Shown one piece after another: positions 44,986-53,478 of a stretch of DNA of 64,000 bases. Positions within the stretch are counted from its first letter, which is position 1. The number at the start of each line of letters is the position of its first letter. A program made the position numbers and the translations under genes. The notes under the pieces are model-generated. The model was not told the DNA's origin. It saw only the letters and a list, made by a program, of their open reading frames with translations, and did not search any database. The stretch comes from Halomonas sp. (GTDB taxonomy: Bacteria; Pseudomonadota; Gammaproteobacteria; Pseudomonadales; Halomonadaceae), in the NCBI RefSeq assembly GCF_029263665.1, contig NZ_JAJUFQ010000002.1, positions 62,001 through 126,000 on the forward strand, in the 5' to 3' direction.

Positions 44986-46080
44986 TTATTGGTATCGAAT
45001 ATTCTTAGTGCCCAGTCTTTCTCCTTGATAACTTCCATCAAGGACACGGCGCCACCAACCTTCATTATCAAGATACCACTTCACCGTCTTGCGAAGACCT
45101 GTCTCAAAGGTCTCTTCTGGTTTCCATCCTAGTTCGTACTGCATCTTGCTAGCATCAATGGCATAGCGCACATCATGACCAGGACGATCCTGTACAAAAG
45201 TAATCAGGTCTACATACTTTTCTAGTCCTTGGGGCCTGTCAGGAGCCAGTTCTTCAAGCAATGCACATACAGTACGCACTACTTCAATATTCTTCTTTTC
45301 GTTATGACCACCAATGTTGTAGGTCTCCCCTACTCTTCCTTCCATGGCAACCTTGATCAGTGCACGGGCATGATCTTCTACATAGAGCCAATCCCGAATT
45401 TGATTTCCATCGCCATATACTGGCAAGGGCTTGCCAGCCAGAGCATTCAGAATCATCAACGGAATCAGCTTCTCCGGAAAATGATACGGGCCGTAATTGT
45501 TGGAGCAGTTCGTCACCAGAACAGGTAGGCCATAGGTACGCCCCCAAGCACGAACCAAGTGGTCCGAACTGGCCTTTGATGCTGAATAGGGTGAGCTGGG
45601 TGCATATGGGGTCGCTTCGGTGAACAGGTCTTCTGGTCCTTCCAGGTCACCATAGACTTCATCGGTAGAGATATGGTGAAAGCGAAACCCTGTGGCCTTG
45701 TCCTGATCGGATAGTGTTAACTGACTCCAATAATGGCGTGCGGCCTCAAGAATCTGATAGGTACCGACGATGTTGGTGGCAATGAAATCAGAAGGGCCGT
45801 CAATGGAGCGATCTACATGGCTCTCTGCTGCCAGGTGCATCACAATATCTGGCTGGAACTCGGCAAATATCTGTGCCATGCGTGCACCATCGCCGATATC
45901 TGCATGGATAAAATGGTAATTGGGATTCCTATCAATTTCCGCAAGCGATTCAAGATTGCCTGCATAGGTCAGTTTATCAATATTGACGACTTGTATTTCT
46001 GTACGGCGCACAAGTTCTCGTACAACAGCAGAACCTATGAAACCGGCACCGCCCGTCACGAAGATAGTCAAAGCATTCAT
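44986..46080 (-). CDS. rfbB: dTDP-glucose 4,6-dehydratase
   Basis: This 364-residue extended SDR converts dTDP-glucose to dTDP-4-keto-6-deoxyglucose with bound NAD. It has the Rossmann start [29 protein letters not shown] and the catalytic region [13 protein letters not shown], followed by [16 protein letters not shown] with the Tyr and Lys. Late blocks [19 protein letters not shown] and [18 protein letters not shown] are standard RmlB. It precedes rfbA by 190 bases in the same transcript and follows the export genes by about 30 bases. Confidence 0.96.
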   Translation of the reverse strand: MNALTIFVTGGAGFIGSAVVRELVRRTEIQVVNIDKLTYAGNLESLAEIDRNPNYHFIHADIGDGARMAQIFAEFQPDIVMHLAAESHVDRSIDGPSDFIATNIVGTYQILEAARHYWSQLTLSDQDKATGFRFHHISTDEVYGDLEGPEDLFTEATPYAPSSPYSASKASSDHLVRAWGRTYGLPVLVTNCSNNYGPYHFPEKLIPLMILNALAGKPLPVYGDGNQIRDWLYVEDHARALIKVAMEGRVGETYNIGGHNEKKNIEVVRTVCALLEELAPDRPQGLEKYVDLITFVQDRPGHDVRYAIDASKMQYELGWKPEETFETGLRKTVKWYLDNEGWWRRVLDGSYQGERLGTKNIRYQ

Positions 46081-46111
46081 TTCTATCCCTGAAGGTCATG
46101 ATAACTGCCAC

Positions 46112-47209
46112 TCAATCTCGGTGATCACGAACGATCAGGATGAGCATATTGGCAATGAAGGTAAGGAAGATCACCACAATGGCGAATACGGTTGCGTTGT
46201 ATAGTCGCTCAGGACTGGTCGAATATTCCGGCATCAGCGGACTCTGCAGCACGCTGACTTGTTTGAGCTTGCGAGCCGCCTCAATACGGGTGCTTTCCAG
46301 CGCGCCCAAGGCATTGGAATAGGTGTCCTGGGCGAATTGAGCCTTCAGTTCCAGCGTCTGGTATTCCGAGGCAGTACGGTTCAGTGAATTGCCAGCGGCT
46401 TGTGCCAAGCGGTTGCGTTCTTTTTCGATCTGGTTACGCAAAGCCGCGATTTCGCTATCAACACGAATGACATCCGTCGAGCGCTGGCTTGAAAAACTGC
46501 CCAATGCACTGCGTCGAGCCTGGAGACTGGCCAGCTCTGCTTCCAGGCTGGCGACGACCTGGTTCAGGCTTTCCACCGTTGCGGTAGGAGACACCAGGCC
46601 ATGTTCATTCTGGTAGGCAAGGAGATCTGCCCTGGCGTCATCCAGGCGTTCGCTCAAGCGATCGACCTGTACTTCGAGAAAGGCTACTTGCTCCTGTGCC
46701 AGGCGTTGCCCCATCTCATTCATATGCTGTTCGCCTGCTTCCAGCAGCAATTGGGTCATGGCATGTGCGAACTCCGGGGTATATGCCTGCACTTCGATAT
46801 CCAGTACCCCAGAGTATTCATCCAGCTCTACGCTGACGCGCTTGAGATAGTAGTCGTGCAGTTCCTCGATGGGTGCATCGGCATTCCAGAGAGAAGAAAA
46901 AAGATCACCGTACTGACTGTAGTGCTTGCGAAAATCCAGCGTTTCCTGAGCTTGCTTCAACATGTCCACCGATAACAGATACTCACGCAATAGCAGGAGA
47001 TCACTGTCACTTTGCGTTCCAGTCAGCAAGGAGGAAAACGTCAGCTCAGGAGGAGCGATCTGCGGACTTTCGATGACCACGACAGCACGAGAGACATAAC
47101 GGTCATCGGCCCATGCGAGCCAATAGAAACTCACCAGTACAATTGCCACACAGGCCACCGCCCAATGGGGGTAGCGTTTTACCATCGGCATCATATGAAG
47201 CTCTTCCAT
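46112..47209 (-). CDS. KpsE-like capsule export inner-membrane protein (PCP family)
   Basis: This protein of about 365 residues has one membrane helix near each end (WAVACVAIVLVSFYWLAWA at the N-terminus; ATVFAIVVIFLTFIANMLIL before the C-terminal RDHRD) and a large periplasmic part with a long coiled coil (about residues 165-300). That is the plan of KpsE/CtrB/BexC proteins, which link an ABC transporter to the outer-membrane exporter. It lies directly after the KpsT-like ATPase. The start is uncertain: the frame reaches 47350 but overlaps the ATPase gene there. I use ATG 47209; ATG 47194, preceded by GGAAGAG, is an alternative. Confidence 0.85.
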   Translation of the reverse strand: MEELHMMPMVKRYPHWAVACVAIVLVSFYWLAWADDRYVSRAVVVIESPQIAPPELTFSSLLTGTQSDSDLLLLREYLLSVDMLKQAQETLDFRKHYSQYGDLFSSLWNADAPIEELHDYYLKRVSVELDEYSGVLDIEVQAYTPEFAHAMTQLLLEAGEQHMNEMGQRLAQEQVAFLEVQVDRLSERLDDARADLLAYQNEHGLVSPTATVESLNQVVASLEAELASLQARRSALGSFSSQRSTDVIRVDSEIAALRNQIEKERNRLAQAAGNSLNRTASEYQTLELKAQFAQDTYSNALGALESTRIEAARKLKQVSVLQSPLMPEYSTSPERLYNATVFAIVVIFLTFIANMLILIVRDHRD

Positions 47210-47237
47210 GACAGACGACAGACTTGGTCGCCAAATC

Positions 47238-48134
47238 TCAATAAGAGGAGTCGTTGTTATCAGCGCGACGCTGCTCAATGGCTCGAACCACGTCGTGCCA
47301 CTGTTGTCGGGCTTGATGAAGCGCTGTGTTATGCGACTTGCGTTCTTCATCAGACAGCACTTCTTGCGGCACTGCCTCTACTTCGCTTTGCAGGCGCTCG
47401 AATACTTTCTTGCGCTGACGACGCAGTGCATCAAGCTCTTCCAGTGTCAGGTCAGCCAGGTCTTGCATCGATTCACCGCCGGTTTCGGCGTGGTAGGTCC
47501 GGATGGCATCGTTGATGTCATCGAACCACTGGGCATGCCCATCCTTGAGATAAATACCCGCCTGACACAATTCGCGCAGGATACCTTCTCCATGGGAAAC
47601 CATGATCAGGCTGGATTGCCCTACTTTGTCCTTGAATGCCTTGATGGCCTTGCTGCGGAAGATCCGATCACCAACGGATGTGGCTTCATCAGATAGATAC
47701 ACATCAAAGTCGAAGGCTAATGACAGTCCGAAATTCAGGCGCGCACGCATACCGGAAGAATATGTCTTGATCGGTTCATCAAAGGCAGGCCCCAACTCAG
47801 CGAATGCCTCGACGCTCTCAATGATCTGCTGCACATTCCTGCGCCCACCATGTACTCGAGCAACGAATTTGACGTTCTGGCGTCCTGTCATCGAACCCTG
47901 GAAGCCCCCACTCAAGCCAATCGGCCAGGACACGGCGGAGTGGCGCCGAATCTCGCCTCGCTCGGGGCTGTCCATCCCCGCAATCAAACGTAGCAGGGTG
48001 GACTTGCCGGCCCCATTTCGGCCAATCAGACCCACACTGACGCCCGCAGGAATGGTCAGGTCGATGTCCCGCAACACCCAATCGCTACCGTGGTGATTGT
48101 GATAGCGCTTGTAGAGATGGCGAATCTCGATCAT
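47238..48134 (-). CDS. KpsT/Wzt-like polysaccharide ABC transporter ATPase
   Basis: This 298-residue ABC ATPase has Walker A GLIGRNGAGKSTLL, signature YSSGMRARLNFGLSL, and a Walker B region reading VYLSDEATSVGD, where the usual hydrophobic-D-E is kept. It resembles KpsT/BexA/CtrD proteins, which power export of group 2/3 capsules. Unlike E. coli KpsT (about 220 residues), it has a C-terminal extension of about 75 residues, Gln/Glu/Arg-rich and predicted helical. It overlaps the permease gene by four bases. It should couple ATP use to export of the finished or growing glycan. Confidence 0.92.
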   Translation of the reverse strand: MIEIRHLYKRYHNHHGSDWVLRDIDLTIPAGVSVGLIGRNGAGKSTLLRLIAGMDSPERGEIRRHSAVSWPIGLSGGFQGSMTGRQNVKFVARVHGGRRNVQQIIESVEAFAELGPAFDEPIKTYSSGMRARLNFGLSLAFDFDVYLSDEATSVGDRIFRSKAIKAFKDKVGQSSLIMVSHGEGILRELCQAGIYLKDGHAQWFDDINDAIRTYHAETGGESMQDLADLTLEELDALRRQRKKVFERLQSEVEAVPQEVLSDEERKSHNTALHQARQQWHDVVRAIEQRRADNNDSSY

Positions 48135-48973
48135 TGGGCTTTCAACCGGTCACGAAAACGCACATGGAGAATCAGCCCCAGTGCCATGCAGGCCAGAGCC
48201 CATAACCAGAAGTAAGTCATACTGGTGCCATGCACGACCCGGTAGGTGTCAAAGAAGGCATGACGCAACATCTCAATCCCATGAACAATGGGATTGAGCA
48301 TCAAGTATTCCAGCATCCAGTGCGGCAGATGATTCAAGGGAAAGACCACGCCGGAGAGAATCAGCAATGGCAGATTGATCATTCTTATGAGAATGGCCAC
48401 CTCGGATACAAGAGTACCGAGCACCGACACCACCAATCCCAACCCCAGGCCCAGGGTCCACAACGATAGCCAGCCGAATATGGCCCACAGCACATGGTCA
48501 GGAAACAGCTCTACATCCAGCATCATGGCGCCGACAATGAACAGCATGAAAACAAGGGTACGCAGCATACCTTCCAGAAAGTTGCGCACCAGTACCGGGT
48601 CTATGGGCTGCACCTGCCGATAGGCGAACAGGGCTTGATTGGCGTTGATCGCTCCCAGGCTTCGCATCATGCCTTCTCTTACGAGAAAGAAACCCATCAG
48701 ACCAACGATCATCCAAGGGATAAAAGGTGCACCAGGAACCAAGCGACCGCTGGCGATGAAGCTGCGTATTTCCACCATGATCAAGGTGAAGGCCATAGGT
48801 TCGGCAAGCATCCAGAACCAGCCCATGCGGTCCGACATGGTGCGGGAGATAGCCTCCCGCATGAACATGGCGTACCACACACTGCACGTGACAGCGAAGG
48901 AGGGGCGTGCGCCCCTCATCATGGCTCCCTTGCCATCGTGCATCACGCCGGATCGAGCCTGTTGCTGAGACAT
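48131..48973 (-). CDS. KpsM-like polysaccharide ABC transporter permease
   Basis: This 280-residue ABC-2 type permease has six hydrophobic segments and the KpsM/BexB features: a cytoplasmic start FAVTCSVWYAMFMREAISRT, FWMLAEPMAFTLIMVEIRSFI and the late LNPIVHGIEMLRHAFFDTY. It forms the channel for capsular polysaccharide across the inner membrane. Its ATG coincides with the end of the upstream export-protein gene by one base, and its stop overlaps the ATPase start, so OPX, permease and ATPase are translationally coupled. Length is about 20 residues above E. coli KpsM. Confidence 0.93.
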   Translation of the reverse strand: MSQQQARSGVMHDGKGAMMRGARPSFAVTCSVWYAMFMREAISRTMSDRMGWFWMLAEPMAFTLIMVEIRSFIASGRLVPGAPFIPWMIVGLMGFFLVREGMMRSLGAINANQALFAYRQVQPIDPVLVRNFLEGMLRTLVFMLFIVGAMMLDVELFPDHVLWAIFGWLSLWTLGLGLGLVVSVLGTLVSEVAILIRMINLPLLILSGVVFPLNHLPHWMLEYLMLNPIVHGIEMLRHAFFDTYRVVHGTSMTYFWLWALACMALGLILHVRFRDRLKAQ

Positions 48974-50700
48974 CAGAGATCGATCGCAACTTTGGTCGCA
49001 ACAGCGATTTGATACAGGATCTGGCTGATGCTGGTGGCTAGCTGAATGTTCTTGGTGGGAACTTTCGGCATCACCAGAATTTCATCACCCGGACGCAGAA
49101 CAACATCATCGGCATTACGCACCTCACCACTCTGGCGTACTACCAGAATATTGTCATCGTCAGCACGCTGGGTCAGGCCTCCTGCACCGTCGATGTAGTC
49201 ACGCACACGTGAGCCGGGGCGGAATACTGCCGCCTGAGGAACGGTCACCTCTCCACTGACCAGTATGGAGTCGGTCACTTCTGGCAGGGTGACGACATCT
49301 CCATCCTGCAACCGGATATCTCTTATTTCCTGATCCGAGGCCACCACCAGGCGTCCACTGGGTTCCAGTACACGAGCACGCTCGACAAATTTCTGAATAA
49401 GCTCCGCCTCGCGCACACGAATCTCGGCCTCTTCCGGTGTCGAAGAAGATGCCCCAAGGTATGTAGTTTCCAGGCGCCTCAGACTTTCCTTCAGCGCTTC
49501 TCCCTGCTGTTTGGCCACGCTTTCACGTTTGATGGAGACGCTTTCCACCGCCGTCATATTGGCTGGGGTGGCAATGGCATCCAGGAATTCTCCCAAGCGC
49601 GCATCTCGAGGTAACGCATAGCGAGAAGGCCCAAAGTAGCTGCCCTCGAGGCTGACAACGATGGTCCCTGCACGAGCATCAGCACTGAAGGACACCTCAT
49701 CGCCGCTATACACGTTCATCGCAGAAAACTGGCTAACCGGCACGTATGTTGCGAACGGGCCAGTGCTACGTGTTCCTCTCACTAGAACGTGAGACACACC
49801 ACTTTTCAAACGCGCAAGCCTGACAATCTCGGAGCCTATCAGGTGGCTGCCCAACAGCTCGTAACGGTATTCACGATCGACATCCCCGGTGACCGCAATG
49901 GCTGGCCCACGTTCACCAACAACGATCGTATCTCCATCCCTGAATTGCTGTTGAGGGAGTTGGCCATGCAGTAGAAAGTCATAGAGATCGACATTGGCAA
50001 CAAGGCTGCCACCACGCATCACGCGTACATTGCGATAACTGCCGAGTGAGTTATCGATCCCCCCCGCCTGATCAAGAAAATAGAGTACCGAGTCCGAGGG
50101 AGTACCGGCATAACGACCGGGATTAGTGACATAGCCAGTGACGAAGACACCGACCGGCTGCACACCCTGCAGGTTGGTATAGACATTCACTTGATCCGGG
50201 TAGACCCCCTGAATGGCCTGACGAACCTGGCCATCCAGCTCTGAATTACTCAAGCCCTGCACATGGAGCGGACCCACCGAAGGGATGAAGATATTGCCCT
50301 GGGCATCCACAGGCATCACACCATCAAACTCTACCGCTCCCCACGCTCGCACAGTGATCTGGTCGCCAGGCTTGATGCGATAGCTGGAATTCAGACCATC
50401 GGCCATGGTGCCGCGAAAGCCCCCTTCAAAGAGGTTGGCACCGAAAGGCGGCAGTGAGTCGATATTGACCTGGGGAGAAGAAGGTACCGGGCCATAACGA
50501 TCATTGCTCCAGTCGGCTCGAGGCGACGTATCAATGGCGGTGGTTGGCGCTATTTGCTGTTGTTGCGGCAAAACTTCACCTGGCAGCGATAGGCTTTGTG
50601 CCATGACTGATTCGGACAAAAGCATGGCGGCAACAAAAATAATAAGACAGGCCGCTTTGCCGGCAATATGCGTACCGTACTGGTGTTGTCTTCCCTTCAC
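48973..50700 (-). CDS. KpsD/CtrA-type outer-membrane polysaccharide export protein
   Basis: The protein has a signal peptide ending near VMAQS, then a Poly_export domain (about residues 85-175, YRIKPGDQITVRAWGAVEFDG and VNVYTNLQGVQPVGVFVTGYVTNPGRY), then SLBB-type repeats and an end KPGDEILVM-like region (RPGDEILVMPKVPTKNIQL). At 575 residues it matches KpsD rather than the shorter Wza. GTG 50700 is chosen since GGAGGG lies six bases upstream and the signal peptide begins there; it overlaps the lipoprotein stop (GTGA). It should form the outer-membrane exit channel with the KpsE-like protein. No lipobox is seen. Confidence 0.92.
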   Translation of the reverse strand: MKGRQHQYGTHIAGKAACLIIFVAAMLLSESVMAQSLSLPGEVLPQQQQIAPTTAIDTSPRADWSNDRYGPVPSSPQVNIDSLPPFGANLFEGGFRGTMADGLNSSYRIKPGDQITVRAWGAVEFDGVMPVDAQGNIFIPSVGPLHVQGLSNSELDGQVRQAIQGVYPDQVNVYTNLQGVQPVGVFVTGYVTNPGRYAGTPSDSVLYFLDQAGGIDNSLGSYRNVRVMRGGSLVANVDLYDFLLHGQLPQQQFRDGDTIVVGERGPAIAVTGDVDREYRYELLGSHLIGSEIVRLARLKSGVSHVLVRGTRSTGPFATYVPVSQFSAMNVYSGDEVSFSADARAGTIVVSLEGSYFGPSRYALPRDARLGEFLDAIATPANMTAVESVSIKRESVAKQQGEALKESLRRLETTYLGASSSTPEEAEIRVREAELIQKFVERARVLEPSGRLVVASDQEIRDIRLQDGDVVTLPEVTDSILVSGEVTVPQAAVFRPGSRVRDYIDGAGGLTQRADDDNILVVRQSGEVRNADDVVLRPGDEILVMPKVPTKNIQLATSISQILYQIAVATKVAIDL

Positions 50701-51107
50701 CGGATGCCCTCCGCACCATTCATCAATGCAGTCACTCGACGGCGATAAACCCAACCGGTAGAGGCTTCACACACAACAATGGCTTGGCTTGTAGGGCTGC
50801 CCTGTCGCCAGACATCGGCATGACGACAAGTACGACCACTACCTGCATGATAAGGAGCACCAACGAGCAACCTGACATTGGGTCCCCATGGGCTGGACAC
50901 CAGATTGAGTGCCTCACCAGCAGTCGCTCGTGCGATTGCGTCACTGAGCTCGACATCCAGAGGATATCCCTGTTGCCCTCCAACGATGATGACTGAGCCT
51001 TCCTGGTTCCCATTGTGAGGGCCGGGCACCACACAGCCACTTAACAGCAGTGCCAGTGCACTGGCCCAAGAGAGCTGGTGACGTGCAAGTGATCGGATGT
51101 AAGACAT
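50697..51107 (-). CDS. Lipoprotein of the polysaccharide export operon
   Basis: This 136-residue protein has a lipoprotein signal with lipobox LLSGC (Cys25) after a hydrophobic run, and a mature domain with two further Cys (GRTCRHADVWRQG and AIVVCEASTGWVYRRRV). The mature region recalls small outer-membrane surface-antigen-like lipoproteins, but I cannot name a function. It is the first gene of the operon, 166 bases after the ops element. ATG 51107 follows AGGGAG; an ATG six codons up is less well placed. Its stop overlaps the KpsD-like start, so it is likely part of the export machinery, perhaps helping the outer-membrane channel. Confidence 0.8.
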   Translation of the reverse strand: MSYIRSLARHQLSWASALALLLSGCVVPGPHNGNQEGSVIIVGGQQGYPLDVELSDAIARATAGEALNLVSSPWGPNVRLLVGAPYHAGSGRTCRHADVWRQGSPTSQAIVVCEASTGWVYRRRVTALMNGAEGIR

Positions 51108-51240
51108 GTGGCTCCCTGAATGCACTGTCTGAACAAGGTATCTAGGCGTTATGTGGACACGACAGGAGCAGTGACATGGCGACTCCTTCCAGCCTTTGGA
51201 GTCGGCCTACCAGTACTGCAGTTGTTACCAGCGATTCTGC

Positions 51241-51259
51241 CAACGGCATCATGCCGTTG
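51241..51259 (-). other. Leader hairpin just downstream of the ops element
   Basis: Eight-bp arms (caacggca / tgccgttg) and a three-base loop lie 14 bases downstream of ops in the direction of transcription. No T-run follows. It could be a pause or RNA-stability structure in the operon leader. Confidence 0.5.
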
Positions 51260-51272
51260 ATGGTGATTACAT

Positions 51273-51284
51273 CACGCTACCGCC
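51273..51284 (-). promoter_or_regulatory. ops element (JUMPStart core), RfaH recruitment site
   Basis: The minus strand reads GGGGCGGTAGCGTG, which contains the full ops core GGCGGTAGCGTG and two further G of the JUMPStart consensus. It lies 166 bases before the first gene of the polysaccharide operon and in the correct orientation. In E. coli, ops in the nontemplate strand pauses RNA polymerase and loads RfaH, which suppresses termination and helps translation over long capsule, LPS and F operons. rfaH itself is not in the window. Confidence 0.85.
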
Positions 51285-52725
51285 CCAGGATTATGTCCGG
51301 GCGATTCCCTTACCCTGCACTTCGCCAAGATCAAATGTTGCCGAAGTTACCTGGAAACCTTTCTTCTGGTTATAGAGTCAATCCACAGAGGGATTTTTAG
51401 AGAGTCTCTAGTTTTATCTTCGGCTTAAAGCGCTTATACCAAGAAATTACAGCATAAAAAAATCACCCACATCCGAGTGACATTTATCGAAATTGATATA
51501 CATAAAAAACAAAAAATTTCTTTAATTGCTCACCTTCTCCATACGATATACTAAGTATATTTAGTAACATGGATCTCCATTACTAGCAAAGAAATATATT
51601 AAATATCAGTCACTTATGATTTTTTCGCTTATGATTTTAGTTAATTCGATACTTTTTTTTCAGATAATTCTCACAGAATGTTAAAAATTCACCATGACTT
51701 GGAATTGGCTTTGGTTATTAATAATATATTAAAGATACCTCTTATCTTTTTGCTGAAAAACGCAAAAAGGAGGAAATTTATTTTTTGGTCATTAAATGTG
51801 AAAAATACATTAACATCAGCAATATATTACAGAAATATTTTCCGTATATGCGAGGAAAAATCAAAAGAAACATGATTTAAAGTATAATAAATACTATTTT
51901 GTGTTCTCCACGACATAAATTACGGCTTCTCATTAATGTATTTGTATTGCATATGTTCTATCACCAAAGGTCTATGGGTTTTCAAGAATAAAAAAACAAA
52001 ATATCGAATCTAGAACACGACCATCCATGCCTTTTAATATTTATTAAAAATCAATCACATATGGAAAATTTCTGTGGTATCGGTTGTCTGCATGGCACTC
52101 GAAAAATGGCTATCGCCATGATGGTGCACCGACGTCGCTACTAAATTTGCATCATATTTGAGGCCACATGACGCACATGCATGATCATGAAGGCGGGGTG
52201 TCTGATCTAGCAAAATTTCCAATCAAATAAGGAGAATGAGCTGCAATAAATATGAGAAATGAGATAGCTATAATTGAAAGGCCGCATTTCAGTGAGACTT
52301 CTTTTTTACTGATGATCAGCCCATCGATTTCGGATGCCAGAAAAAGCATATTTTGCTCAAAAAAGAAAAAAATACATGGGAACCAACTCGTAACTTCGTC
52401 TAATCATGACGTATGGAATGCATGATATTTCCTGACGAAGCAAAGAAAAAAGCCCCTAAAAAGAATGAAAATTTTCTCATCCTGTAACCGAGATATGCCC
52501 CATAGCAGCTCGAATTCGCACAATTTATTCTTGACTTACCTCTCTTGTCAGAATTTTTCCTGGCGCCTCATACCAGGAAACAGGATTCGGCATGCTAATG
52601 GCAGAGATCGTGGCGATAGAGTCTAATTATCACAGCCATCATGTCACTCAATTTAGACTATCAGTACCAGAGCGATAAAGTGTCTTCCGTCTACGACACA
52701 AACTTACTGGTCTAAGGAGATGGGC
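51285..52725. other. AT-rich gene-poor region between the polysaccharide operon and ahpC
   Basis: About 1.4 kb, between the divergent capsule operon and ahpC, holds no gene I can support. Composition is much richer in A and T than the core from about 51400 to 52500, with many T- and A-runs. The promoter of the capsule operon must lie upstream of 51284; I could not assign its boxes. A 65-codon frame (51678-51875) looks accidental. The region near ahpC contains an OxyR-like box. A remnant of deleted genes or a curved upstream control region (H-NS-type) are both possible. Confidence 0.55.
52616..52630 (+). promoter_or_regulatory. Possible OxyR half-box upstream of ahpC
   Basis: ATAGAGTCTAATTAT matches the OxyR half-site pattern ATAG-N-T-N3-A-N-CTAT at 9 of 11 defined positions, about 95 bases before the ahpC start. 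The second half-site expected 7 bases on is not convincing. Confidence 0.35.
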
Positions 52726-53289
52726 ATGTCCCTGATCAACACTCAAGTCAAGCCATTCAAGGCAACTGCTTTCCACAATGGCGAGTTCATCGATGTCAGC
52801 GAAGAAAGCCTGAAAGGCAAGTGGAGCATCTTCTTCTTCTACCCAGCCGACTTCACTTTTGTCTGCCCGACCGAGCTGGGTGACCTGGCTGACAACTATG
52901 CCGAGTTCCAGAAGCTGGGTGTTGAAATCTACAGTGTCTCCACTGACACCCACTTCACGCACAAGGCCTGGCACGACAGTTCAGAGACCATCTCCAAGCT
53001 GCAGTTCCCCATGCTGGCCGACCCAACGCTGCAGATTTCTCGTAACTTCGAAGTTCTGATCGAAGAAGATGGCCTGGCCGAGCGCGGTACCTTCGTCATC
53101 GATCCGGAAGGCACTATCCAGATTGTCGAGATCAACGCAGGCAACATCGGCCGCAACGCTGAAGAGCTGCTGCGCAAGGTGAAAGCCGCACAGTATGTGG
53201 CTGCTCACCCGAATGAAGTCTGCCCGGCCAAGTGGAAAGAAGGCGAAGAAACGCTGGCACCGTCTCTGGACCTGGTTGGCAAGATCTAA
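52726..53289 (+). CDS. ahpC: Alkyl hydroperoxide reductase peroxiredoxin subunit
   Basis: This 187-residue typical 2-Cys peroxiredoxin (AhpC/Prx1 group) reduces hydrogen peroxide and organic peroxides. The peroxidatic Cys47 is in [12 protein letters not shown] and the resolving Cys in [11 protein letters not shown] near the C-terminus. Start at ATG 52726 (MSLINTQ) aligns with E. coli AhpC and follows AAGGAG; an ATG two codons earlier overlaps the ribosome site. It is reduced by AhpF, encoded next, so the pair forms the complete NADH-driven peroxide-detoxifying system. An OxyR-like box lies upstream. Confidence 0.97.
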   Translation: MSLINTQVKPFKATAFHNGEFIDVSEESLKGKWSIFFFYPADFTFVCPTELGDLADNYAEFQKLGVEIYSVSTDTHFTHKAWHDSSETISKLQFPMLADPTLQISRNFEVLIEEDGLAERGTFVIDPEGTIQIVEINAGNIGRNAEELLRKVKAAQYVAAHPNEVCPAKWKEGEETLAPSLDLVGKI

Positions 53290-53478
53290 GCACCACCGTT
53301 ATTTCCCATCTGAGTGTACTTGCCGTTCGACCTACCAGTCGTTCACGCGGGAACGGTATTCCTTTCACTCAGATGGGGATTCTCATCACCCCATACGATA
53401 TTGAATGCAGACGCCGGCTGTCCGCACGGATGGCGTTCGTCTGTTCTCATTCCCCGAACATGAAGGATTGTCGCTGTC

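Noticed and set aside
47168..47185. GGGGGTAGCG on the plus strand as a second ops site
   Set aside because: It lacks the GGCGGTAGCG core, lies inside a coding region and points against the direction of the operon.
51678..51875. 65-codon frame in the AT-rich gap before ahpC
   Set aside because: No ribosome site; the peptide is rich in residues of AT-rich codons (Ile, Lys, Asn) and shows no motif, as expected from random AT-rich DNA.
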